This document shows positions 34,618 to 44,702 of a stretch of DNA of 61,659 bases, one piece after another. How positions within the stretch are numbered: position 1 is the stretch's first letter; every line of letters starts with the position of its first letter. The stretch is taken from contig MNCI01011050.1 in NCBI GenBank assembly GCA_015680685.1, positions 11,971 to 73,629 on the forward strand. Direction: 5' to 3'. Under the pieces are notes generated by a model. That model was not told the DNA's origin and searched no databases. It worked only from the letters and a program-made list of their open reading frames with translations. This DNA is from Gnetum montanum. Lineage: Eukaryota > Streptophyta > Gnetopsida > Gnetales > Gnetaceae. The translations under genes were made by a program, and so were the position numbers.

Positions 34618-36647
34618 TGAAACACCATCAATTCTGGATTCTCATGACTCAACATCCTACTTGTCTGAGCATTCAGACGTGGGAAAAATTTCTCCAAGTA
34701 TGGTGTCACATTAGGCCACACAGATAGCATGTCACAGTCCTAATGTCTACAAAGTTTTTTCTAGGTCTACTTTCTACGCTCCTTAGCACAGTCAATGTAG
34801 CACCCATTTTCAAGGTCAATTTTCACAAAAGGGACACTAAGGGTGGACTAAACAATTTGGTAATTTTCTATCTTCTGGGCCATCAAGCTTGCTATGCTTT
34901 CTAGCTTGCCCAGCTTAACACATGTCTTGGTTCCAAGTTCATCAAGATGCCAGGCTAGGAGTTGTCAAAAGTGTTCAAGATGGACAAAACAGTTCGGCAA
35001 ATTTTCTATTTTTGGACCTATTATGCTCTGCTACACTACACAACGTAGACAATGTAGTAGGCCAAGCAGGACTAAAATTTACTAAGTGTTGAACCAGACA
35101 TAGAAGGTGCATTTGGAAATTCTTCGACCTCTAAAGTTACCTAGCCTACTTCATCCTTAGAGCACAATCAAGGTCACATGGCAAAGCATTGCAAGTTGGG
35201 TTAAAATTTGTCCAAAATTAGATGTTACGTTGTGCTATGCTATGTAGTGTAGCATAATGTAGCAAAGGTGCCAAGGTCAATAGTTTTCCAAGAATGAAAC
35301 TAGAAGGTATCAAGCTCCTTAAACATGAAAGGTGTAGTTGCTAGTTGCTGAAGTTGCTTGCCTTGCTGAATCTCAAAGTGATGTCTTTAGTTTTTTGAAA
35401 AAATTCATTGAAAGTAAGTGCTATGCCCTACTACACTATGCAGCATAGATAGTGTAGCAGGCCAAAACTTCAAAACTTTTCTAAGTGTTCACACTATGCC
35501 TCATTACACTAGATAGCGTAGACAATGTAATACTTGGAAAAAACCTCCGAACACCTCCAAAAGTTCCTAGAACTCATCATCAACCTTCATTCCTACTTCA
35601 ACATCTCTCTGACAACCAAAATCAGCAAATTTTTTTTATTTTTACACCCCTTGTTAGTCCCTGAAGTTGTCCCTATGCTTGACCCTACTTGGAAGAGGAG
35701 GAAAGATGTTGTCCCAAAGTGTAGACTCCAAGTTGCATTTGTTCCAGGAATTTTTGTAAAAACATGGTAGTTCTTCATATTTTGGCACATGCAGTTCAAG
35801 AAATATGGTCACAATTTGGCAAATTTTCAATACGTGTTCTTGTCCTATCGAGCGTAGCACCATACTTTGAGTGTAGCACATCAATGTGACACATTCACGT
35901 TCGTGCTATGTGGGGTCCAGGACACATGGCATCCAAACCACGTCTTGCCCCCAACCTGAGCTCTATAAATACCCCAATAATCAACATTTTAAGGGTTGGC
36001 TTTTATAGTTAGCCTTGGCAGAAGATTGGCAAGAAAAAGGTTGATGAGCAGGTAAATCTCAGCATTAGAACCTTTAAAATATTTTTTCCACTCCCACACT
36101 TGAGCATGGCACCTGCACATGCACAACGTAGCAACTCTTAGTCCAATAAGCATCATCTCCTTCATGTCTATCAGCACCACATCTGCAATGTCCTAAAGAT
36201 TGTGACTCTATTTCCTGGCTACCCAGCTAGGTCTGTCTACGTTGCATACCAATTGTACACATCATTCAATCAAAATTCACATCCCCCAATCTTGGGGTGG
36301 TCCATTTCCTCACTTGAACTCTCATTCTATTTTTCTACCACACATATTTTGAATTATCTTGTATTTGTTTATTTCTATGGTCATTTTGCATTAAGACATG
36401 TACGTTGATATGCTTCCACTATTATGCATGTTATGTTCCTACTTGTTTCAACCCCTACACATGATGCTCTAAAAATACTATTCGCAAATAGTTATTGGAC
36501 ACCACATAATTCCCTTTATGATCAACCAAACTGTTCAATGTGCCCCGTGTCTGTTTTCTCCAACACAACCCTTCCACGAATGCGGGGTTAGGTTGTGCAC
36601 CTGACAACCTCTCGGTGTGCCAACCATCGACATTTTCAGATGCTACA
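34618..36647 (+). repeat. Element 2 3' LTR
   Basis: 2030 bases, TGAAACACC...GATGCTACA, aligned end to end with 17183-19142. The two copies differ by many substitutions and small indels, indicating an old insertion. U3 again holds 'gtagcat/atgctac' motifs (about 35020-35060, 35225-35265 and 35430-35460). Confidence 0.93.
35964..35971 (+). promoter_or_regulatory. TATA box, Element 2 3' LTR
   Basis: TATAAATA in 'gctctataaatacccc', intact here and changed to TTTAAATA in the 5' LTR at 18501. Confidence 0.75.
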
Positions 36648-36652
36648 ATTGC
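36648..36652. other. Right target-site duplication of Element 2 (ATTGC)
   Basis: Matches 17178-17182 exactly. Confidence 0.95.
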
Positions 36653-37887
36653 TCCATGGTGAAATCCAAGGGTTCATGTATCCCTTTTTTCCATCCTTGG
36701 ATCTACCTCCTCAAGTTGCATACTCGGGAGTACGTCTAATACTTTTCATTGAACAATTCAAGCATTGTACTCCACTATCTAATGGATTCAAGTTCTAAGG
36801 ACCAACACCAAATTTTTTCTTCTTTAATTAGTGTCTTAGGAAACAACTTAATCTTTTTCCAATCATTTTCTATATTTGTAAGGTGCAGGCATCATGGAAA
36901 ACTTGAAGATGGTTTTGCAAATCGAAGATATATCCCCATTCAAACCTAGATATATTATTTATGTCTTGACATGACTATCCTTAATATTCCTTGTAGGAAT
37001 TCTCACTACCTCTACAATGTTTAACATGCTTTGAGTCGCAAGCAAAGGCTCATCAAAGCCATGATTTTGGTGCCTACGATGCCCTCTACTACCCCTTTGT
37101 TCATGGAAATGGATCTCTCTTGAATGCTCATGCCTAAAGTCTTAACTTCCCTAATGGTTCCTACAATCATCTCAGTCTCATTGATTACCTCCATCACAAT
37201 CGTGCCCCCTACAATTGCATTCAAAGCTAAAAGAGGAAGAAGATGATGATGAAGGTGAAGAGGAAGGAGGACTAACATCATCACAATGCCTACATGGCCA
37301 TGATCATGATCAGGATTCTTGTCAGCATTCCTGCCATGACTCTTCTCCTTGGACTTCCCTTTATCATTGGATTCATTCTTGCCAAAACTCAAATTATGGA
37401 TCGTGAACTATAGGTTATAGTTTTGAGCTCCTTCACTGAAGTCAAAGAGAGGAGTTTCACTAAATGGAAAACCCCCAAAGAAGGGTTCTCGACCATCTTT
37501 TTCATATAGTAGGTATGGAGAATCATTGAACCACTTTCCCTTCACAAATTCATAATACTACTCTAGTTGTTGATCCCTTAGACATTGTGCATCAATGGGA
37601 TGATAATCCTTGACATCACTACCTTGCACAACATACTTAGCATAAAGTCCCTAGAGACCCAATCGTATAAGAGTTTACTATAGCATCATAGGAATGGACT
37701 GATCAGGCAAAAACACAATGTTACCCTCCATGTCACACCACCGCAGCAATTCATTTTGGTGTAGGATGAAGGTAAAATTAGGTACATCATCATCAAGATG
37801 ATCATATACCACTCTGTATTGTTGGGGCACTTGTGGATGTACTCTATTAGACTTGGGTGGAGAATCACTCCTATGAGCAGAATACAT
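36653..37887 (-). pseudogene. Element 1 gag, N-terminal part
   Basis: The minus-strand ATG at 37887 (MYSAHRSDSPPKSN) opens a long N-terminal region with WCDMEGNIVFLPDQS and YYEFVKGKWFNDSPYLLYEKDG. A His/Asp/Lys-rich stretch (37392-37300) follows. Near 36900-36660 is the gag capsid-like domain: HLQVFHDACT and KLFPKTLIKEEKIW, parallel to HLQAFYDACTWN and KLKLFPMTLV in Element 3, then MLELFNEKY, parallel to MVELFNERY. It stops abruptly at the ATTGC insertion point. The second half is at 16100-17177. Several stops. Confidence 0.8.
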
Positions 37888-38020
37888 CTTCTGTTAGAAA
37901 ATAAGAAATGTAGTGTGCTTCTTAAAATTGTTGTAGTTATTTTAATATATGATATGACTCTAGGATTCATTCCAATGATCTTGAATAATTTTTACTGATA
38001 GTGCACATAATAACTAAAGG

Positions 38021-38038
38021 TCCTTGGCAATGGCACCA
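38021..38038 (-). promoter_or_regulatory. Element 1 primer-binding site, tRNA-Asp type
   Basis: The minus strand reads TGGTGCCATTGCCAAGGA, four transitions from TGGCGCCGTTGCCGGGGA, the complement of the plant tRNA-Asp 3' end used by Athila elements. It lies 1 base from the LTR end. Confidence 0.8.
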
Positions 38039-38039
38039 A

Positions 38040-38923
38040 TGATGAGTGACAAGGTATCCCTACATCCAACCATATGAATCACAAGTATTCACGTGTGATC
38101 CAGTCAAATTCCACAAACCTTAAGTTCTTAAGTACACTAGTTCTAAGAAATGAAATCTAATGATGATAATCATTGTCTTCTCAACTATACTTGTGAAGCT
38201 TAATTGTATGGTTAAGTATAATTGAGGCATATCATTTTTATTATTTTATATTTTATTTGTCTATGATTAATAACAAGTTGAAACTTAATTTATGAATCAA
38301 TTTAATTAATCTAATTAATAATCAATAACTAACTACCCTAACATAAATATCCAATCCCACTTTTCGTACACATCCTGAACATGTATAACACTTCTAGGTT
38401 ATCAAATGTTAAGCATTGCTAGCATTACCAAGAGTCATATGCATGCTCAAAGTGGTCATACTTATGTGCTTAATTAACTTCTATTTAATTTAGTTAGGTT
38501 AATCTAGCTTAATTACTTAAAAGCATTAAAGGAAATTACATAAAACATTAAATGCATGAATAAAATATTTAAGATAGCCAAGGTGCTGCAAGGTTTGATC
38601 AGAAAGCTCATCTATATTACCACATACAGTACCATGCTTAGGTACAATAGTGGTTGAATAAAGATCCGTACACTCAATGACTCTTTTTGCAGGCACTTTA
38701 GAAACTATTCTAACTTTGGAGAAAAGAAACTGCAAGAGCTCTGTTATCCTATGACAAAAACTAGATCAAAATTGTGTGCCCAAGTGCTATATTTATAGGC
38801 TAGCACATATCCCACGATATCGAATATTTGACATCGCATCTTGGGACCCGATATCAGATACCCAACATCATGGCTTCGATATCAAATATCTAATATTAGA
38901 GCCCTGCAAAATATGATTCATCA
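38040..38923 (-). repeat. Element 1 5' LTR (right)
   Basis: 884 bases, TGATGAGTGAC...GATTCATCA, pairs with 9428-10281. Minus TATA box at 38797-38790. Upstream (38815-38900) are several GATATC-type palindromes (gatatcgaatatttgac, cgatatcagatac, cgatatcaaatatc). Confidence 0.92.
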
Positions 38924-39049
38924 ATAACCATACAATTACAAAAAGATAGTGCTTGTAATCAATGAGATAATAATATCTAAGCTTATGTGAATAATAGTTT
39001 CCTTCACTTTACTCACAAGTAGGCTTAAATTATTAGGAAGCAAGAAAAA
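38924..39049. other. Short spacer
   Basis: AT-rich sequence between Element 1 and LTR1 copy B. No feature seen. Confidence 0.5.
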
Positions 39050-42000
39050 TTTCTAAATATTTCTTATACTAGGTTCAACATTTTATGCTTAGTTACTATA
39101 GATAAATTTCTAAATTGTGACATTGAATGAGCTTACTAGTTGAATTACCCATTGTCACAAGTTTAATGCTTGAAACTTTAGCTACTATGAACAAATTTCT
39201 AAATTTTTCTTAAGGTAGTATACATTTCTAAATTTTTTCTATAATAGGTTTAACATTTTATGCTTAATTACTACAAACAAATTTCTAAATTCTAACATTG
39301 AATAAGCTTACAAGTTGAATTGCAAAATGTATGCACAGTTGAGAATTGAACTTGCAATTACAAATGTATGCAAAATTGACAATTCAACAAGCAAGCTCAT
39401 TCAATGTTAGAAAAGAAAAAAATTCTAAATTTTTCTTAAGGCAAGTCACTTCAATCTTAAATCTTTTAAGCTTTAACCTATGCATGGGATATGGATTAAA
39501 CTACTCACAACAAGGATTTTGAGACATTAGATATATGCCTTTGGTAGAGAGTATGCCTTGTTTGATCTCTGAAGGCTACTTTCCTTTTGAAATAGGGTTT
39601 GAAGGAGTATGAAAATCCACATGGATTCCATGCTAGCTTAACCATCATTCCCTCTTTTTATAAATACATATCACTAATCCTCTATGTTAGCGACACAAGT
39701 ATGTACCTAAAGCTAAGACTTTTGGTGCAGGCAACTCTCCTAATCTTTAAAGAAGGAGTTTAGGTCTAGGTCTGTGTGTTCAAAGTCATCTTGGATCTCA
39801 TCTAGTTGAATCATATTGCTAGTGAGTCATGTGATGCATTCTATCTTTGGCTAGCAACTTATGTATTTGATAGGAGTGTAATCCTAGTTATCTTGAGGAT
39901 TGTTGTAGCTTACATGTATGCTAGTGCTCTCTATGGTCTTTGTGGGTGTGTGTATCTTGCTATTGTTATTATCTATGGTGTCCTCGTGATGCTCCTAACT
40001 ATTAGGCTAAGTTATGACATGCATGCTACATACTCTTGATGTGTTCATAGGCTTTGTGTTTGTTGAGGTATAGTTCATCATGAGCTTGGTTTAAAGTTGT
40101 AACACCCCTATTAATTATCTATAAAATATTCTTAAATAAGTAATAGATATGTTACAAAACCTCAAGGATTTGGATTTAACTTTGATTTACTAATTTAAAA
40201 GGAAGCCATAAAATAGATAAAAATTATTAATTAAAAACAAAAATATAGTGGGGTGATACAACACAACAAAATTTTAGATCACTAGCACACATAATTAAAT
40301 AAATTTTTAAAGAGAAAAATAAAGATTTGCACAACCACAAAAATGTAGATGTTGAAAATTTTCATTAATTACATCATAAAATAGTACACAAAATAGCAAT
40401 TCCAACAACACTTGTTTTGCCTCAATCGAATGTCTATTAATAAAGATATTCAAGTTTAAAGCTTACCAAATTAATTAATAAAATTTAAAATATTAATTAA
40501 ATAAAAATTTAACATATAATAAATAATATTAAATTTTTTCAAATATATAGCACATGCCAAAATGAAAATTGTTCCTTGCAACCTCATAGTCCAAATGGCA
40601 CACATGGAAAATTCATATCTATCATACTTAATTATTTATTCACAAAAATAGTACGTGGCTCAAATATCCAAGAAGTGAACAAAGTTTTTGTTTTACAAAA
40701 ATACAAAATATACAGAAATTATTTTTTAATTTGAGAGAATCCAACTTGTACAGAATTGATCCATCTTTCATCCTATGTTCCTTTTCTGAAGCTTTCTTAT
40801 CTATTCTAGGCTCTCTACATCGAAATGCAAGAGGATTCAAAACTCCTCAAATAAGAAAGGTTATTTTATTTTTCTCTTCATGGAGCATAAAGATTTTGGG
40901 CTAAAAGTCTCAAGTTATGGGCTAGGTGAAGGTTTGCAATCAATTATTCAAAAATATTTCAACGTCTAGAAATTTCACAAATTCTCCTAAAATCCAAATA
41001 TCCAAAGAAAATATATATATATTAATTATTTAATCCTTTAGTATCCAAGGATATCACAACTTTTCCAACAAAATCCAATAAAAAACTTGTATTTTAATCA
41101 AGCATCTTCGAAGGCTAGCTTTTGATTACGCTCATTGCCCAAAGGAACTCACTAATAGCTCTTGGAATAACATCACTACTATCATCAAATTAGCTTCATG
41201 ATCCTAAACAAGTCGTTCATGGCCAAGTCTTGGCAAATAACCTTACTACTAACATCCTCAACAGCTATGACACATGTATCATCGAAAGGACAAGTCTTGA
41301 CTATGCCTTACCATACACCACTAGAATCAACTACTCAATGTCATGATCTTAGCTAAATCCATAGTTTCACATGAACTTATGAATCAAAATCTAGGGTAGG
41401 AAATCTATTCAACAACTCTTGTTCCCATGAGGTGGGTCCCACTAAAGAACACTTCACTGCTGCATGTAGATGGGGACATCTAAAAGATTTGCAGCTCCCA
41501 TTACAACCTAACTAAAATCAATCCCACAAATATTATTATTTTATTCCAAAAGTTCAAAGGATGCCCAAAATGGCCAAAAATTGATAAAGGCTCAAATTCT
41601 ACAAAATCATGTTTATGTCATGAGCAAATCCCAAATGTTCATAAAACATTCAAGGACAAGTTAGGCATAATTTTTGCAATTTCCAAAACTTACCAAAAGA
41701 GAGAAAATGGTAAGAATAAGATTAAAATATTATTTTTAAAAGCCCAAAATTAAAAAAAATTGGTAAAATCTCGATAGATTAATTAAAACTATAGAATAAT
41801 AACAAAAGACCAGAAGCAGAGAGGATAGAGAGAAAATTCATAGCAATAAGGGGTAGTAATGTGAAACAAAAATAAAATAAATTTCCTTACTTGTGTTGAC
41901 AAGGCTTCTAGAATCTTCTTATGTCTTCCATTCCCACCTAATGCTCTCAACTAGATTTTGCTTTGTTTGGCTTGTCACATTTGAAACCCTTCTACAAACT

Positions 42001-43272
42001 CTGATGAGATGTATCTAAGGCCACTACCTATTTATAAGGGAAAGAACACTAGCCTCACATTGACTTCAAAATGAAGCAAAAAGAGCAAAACACATCTTTT
42101 AGAAAAACATGATAGGACACTATTTTGCAAAAATAGTGGTTGCAAAACAAACACGACAAGAAACAAGTGGGGTGAGGTGGTAGAGAAAAATGCAAGGGTG
42201 AAAAAAAGGTGTTACACATAATATGCATATAACATATGCATATGATATATATGCCACTTCACTTTCAAAAACAAAATTTCATTTTTATTATTTTTTTCCA
42301 AAATCATTTTTTGTAAGTTCTTTTTCCTAATCTCTTTTTCTTAATACCCTCGAACACCAACACTCATAACATGCATACTAGAACTCCAAATCAAATTTTT
42401 TTTGAACCTACAAAATCTTTATCAAGTGTTCTACCTAATCATATGATAACACCTTATCTAGGCATTACTTATCATAGTCACCCAATTCAAATGCTAAAAC
42501 TTTTATGGTATTTTAGCAAGCTAAAAAATGTGATATTTTGAAAATTGTAACTCCACTTCTAGTAAACCAAGGATTACAACCTACATTTTTGAGCATCCTA
42601 ATAAAGTCAGATTCTAGGTAGAACATCATCCTAAGGTACTTCCTTAACATAGCTAATTTATGTAGTATTTAACTATAATTAAAAATGAACTTCAAACCCT
42701 AGTTTAATGATAAAAGGTAACAAGGGATATGGTATGGGTAGGATGAGGGTCCATAATTGCTCCATGAACAAAGTATTATATAATAACATGCACATAATAA
42801 AATAAAAAAGATGCATAACAAGATGTGCATAATAAAGCATAAATGTGCATAAAGAAGTAAATTTGCATAGCTAAATACTTATAAGGGCATGATAATTGAC
42901 AAAAGAAAAAATTCCTAGGATAATTGGATTAAAATATTTAATTATAAAATATAAAGTAGATCTATGACTAACTTCCAGCAGTAAAACAAAGGATATAAAA
43001 CTTTAACAAAACATTCTAGCAAGCGAATTGCATTCACTTATGTAAAGAACTAGTAACAACAATAATAAGAGAAATGATAGTACTATAATCTTATGATTTA
43101 ATCAAGAATATTAGAGCTAGTTTATTAAAATGCATCTAACAACATTAAAGAATTAATCATATGCATTAAATAACTAAACCTTGTAAATTCTCATGTTGTG
43201 ACAGAAGTACTTAGTATTTTTTTCACTCAAGGTAATGCCAAATGATGCTCTCTAGGATAATGTCATCACTCT
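39050..43272 (+). repeat. LTR1 copy B, interrupted by a 3.1-kb insertion
   Basis: Matches 6890-8037 with the same doubled module, hairpin (39275-39435), TATA box (39659-39666) and late block 'caaggtaatgccaaatgatgc' trimmed here at about 43229-43249. The insertion at 40098-43203 is absent from copy A. It ends just before the PBS at 43273. Confidence 0.7.
40098..43203. mobile_element. 3.1-kb insertion with TGT...ACA ends, non-coding (solo-LTR-like)
   Basis: It starts TGTAACACCCC and ends TTGTGACA, flanked by aaagt (40093-40097) and gaagt (43204-43208). Copy A at about 7975 shows the empty site with one 'gaagt'. This defines a 5-bp target duplication. TGTAACACC is a common plant LTR start. An internal GGTGTTACA at 42208-42216 is the reverse complement of the left end, so a 2.1-kb subunit may exist. 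No coding domain. AT-rich, with 'atatgcatat' palindromes at 42220-42255. Confidence 0.65.
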
Positions 43273-43285
43273 TAGTATCAAAGCC
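43273..43285 (+). promoter_or_regulatory. Initiator tRNA-Met primer-binding site, copy B
   Basis: tagtatcaaagcc, one further substitution than copy A at 8038. Confidence 0.7.
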
Positions 43286-43523
43286 AATTGTATTAGTTCA
43301 AGTAGAAGATCCATTTATATTTTTTTATAAAAAAATTATTATAAGTGATAGAGTTGGTTATAGTGAAACATAGAAGAGACAAATTCTATTCTAGTAGTTG
43401 ATCCTTATGACAATTTAAAAAGGAAGCCCTATCATGCATTGAGATTGGGAAAAAGTGTTAGATTAGTGCTTCTCATTGCAAGGTGATACTTCTATATGTG
43501 GCTCTTATTGTTTCTATCAATGC
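43286..43523 (+). other. Internal region start of the LTR1 element, copy B
   Basis: Parallel to 8051-8283, including the frame EETNSILVVDPYDNLKRKPYH. It ends where the Element 4 LTR begins; in both copies the preceding bases are 'atgc'. Confidence 0.4.
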
Positions 43524-43704
43524 TAATGAGCAATGAGAGTTCCCAACACTCAATGTTACAAGTCATAAGTGTACACATGTAACTAGATTATAATCTATGA
43601 ATACGACAATGTAAGTATACTAGCAAGTTGATGATAAGTTTGTGATCATTGTCTTCTCACCAAAGTTAGCAAAGTGCAAAGTTTATGGTTTAACTCTTAG
43701 TAAG
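43524..43704 (-). repeat. Element 4 3' LTR, U5/R end (left piece)
   Basis: Starts TAATGAGCAATGAG like copy A at 8284; interrupted by Element 3 at 43705. It continues at 52125-52809. Together about 866 bases. Confidence 0.75.
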
Positions 43705-44500
43705 TGATGAGTGGCAAGGTACCCCTACACTCAACCATACGAATACGAGTGTTTCACGCACGATCTGTTCAAACTCCGTAGATGGACTAGTTGTGGTATC
43801 TAGACAGTTATCCTTAGGTCGCAGTTCACTATCTTCCCATCTAGACTAGTGTTAACTTTTTCATGTATGGTTTAGTCCAGAGTGAGGTGTATGATGTATT
43901 CCTATGCTAACGTTACTCCTGGGTGTGATGGTAAATAATATTAACTAAGCTAAGAGAGAGTGTGAGTAAGAGAGAATCTAAGCTAGCCTACGTGCGATGA
44001 GTATTCATTCCTCAATCATCCATACACACCTTGGACCTCATGCATGACTACCACTGGGATTACCAAGCACAGATCCTAGGCACGCTACTGGGTTACCAAG
44101 TAGTCACACTTAAATTCTTGTGATCAATTCGTACTCATTCCATGTTTAACAGGAGTTTAGGGTGAAGAGATATTAACTAAGAAATCTAGTAAATAAAAAT
44201 TAAGTAAATAATTAAACTAAGTGAATGCTGCAATGATGAAGTAATCTCGATCTTTATTTCCAGTCATGTGTGTGTCCAAGTACATCACACTCAAATAAGG
44301 ATGTTATACAATTACAATCACCACACTACGGGCATACACTGGGATAGAAGGGTTGAGATAAGAACTACTTAACACTTAACACTTAAACTAAGAACTGAAA
44401 AACTACCTATCAGATCTTTCTACCTCTTATTTATAGATGAGAAGACAGGCTACGATATCACGTATGCGATATTGCAGTCAACTAAAATGGCAACTCATCA
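43705..44500 (-). repeat. Element 3 3' LTR (left)
   Basis: 796 bases. Minus TATA box TATAAATA at 44435-44428. Upstream: 'cgatatcacgtatgcgatattgc' region at 44453-44475. It starts with the family block 'ggtacccctacactcaacc'. Confidence 0.92.
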
Positions 44501-44513
44501 TACCCCCACAACT
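44501..44513 (-). promoter_or_regulatory. Element 3 polypurine tract
   Basis: The minus strand reads CAGTTGTGGGGGTA directly before the LTR start TGATGAGT. This strongly supports the minus orientation. Confidence 0.85.
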
Positions 44514-44702
44514 GAATGAAAACTCATCCTCAAGTTACAGTGAGAACAAGTTCCATTGATTACACAATCGATAAGTATGGGATTATTAAATGGTGAGAAT
44601 GGGTTCATGCCACAGTGTGGAATCAAAACAAAATTAAGACACAATACAAAAAATGCAAAAGGAAATCCTATAGCTACAAAATTGATGCAACTCATGTAGT
44701 TC

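Larger units (their letters stand above)
17183..36647 (+). mobile_element. Element 2: large Tat/Ogre-like Ty3/gypsy retrotransposon with an antisense gene
   Basis: Long LTRs at 17183-19142 and 34618-36647 flank a 15.5-kb internal region, and a perfect ATTGC duplication flanks the whole. Plus-strand order: gag (19645 to about 22200), protease (22655-23482), a 5.7-kb stretch with a minus-strand gene (27339-24143), RT (29430-30205), RNase H (30229-30770), a second archaeal-type RNase H (30835-31230), integrase (31432-32552), a 30-bp tandem array (32597-33110), then the 3' LTR. The second RNase H, long LTRs, protease-RT separation and 3' array are traits of the Tat/Ogre lineage. Stops and frameshifts make it inactive. 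Confidence 0.93.
9428..38923 (-). mobile_element. Element 1: Athila-like Ty3/gypsy retrotransposon, split by Element 2
   Basis: LTRs at 9428-10281 and 38040-38923 both run TGATGAG...TTCATCA. The right LTR is the 5' LTR: a tRNA-Asp-type PBS follows at 38038-38021 and gag follows on the minus strand. The left LTR is the 3' LTR, preceded by a polypurine tract at 10282. Without the nested Element 2 the length is about 10 kb, normal for Athila. Flanking bases gtaat (9423-9427) and ataac (38924-38928) may be a 5-bp target duplication with two transitions. The RT box FMDDFS and order gag, protease, RT-RNase H, integrase support the lineage. No envelope-like gene is seen. Many stops; inactive. Confidence 0.9.

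Noticed and set aside
40098-42216. 2.1-kb element with TGTAACACC/GGTGTTACA ends as a DNA transposon
   Set aside because: No target duplication at 42216, while the larger 40098-43203 unit has one and an empty site in copy A.
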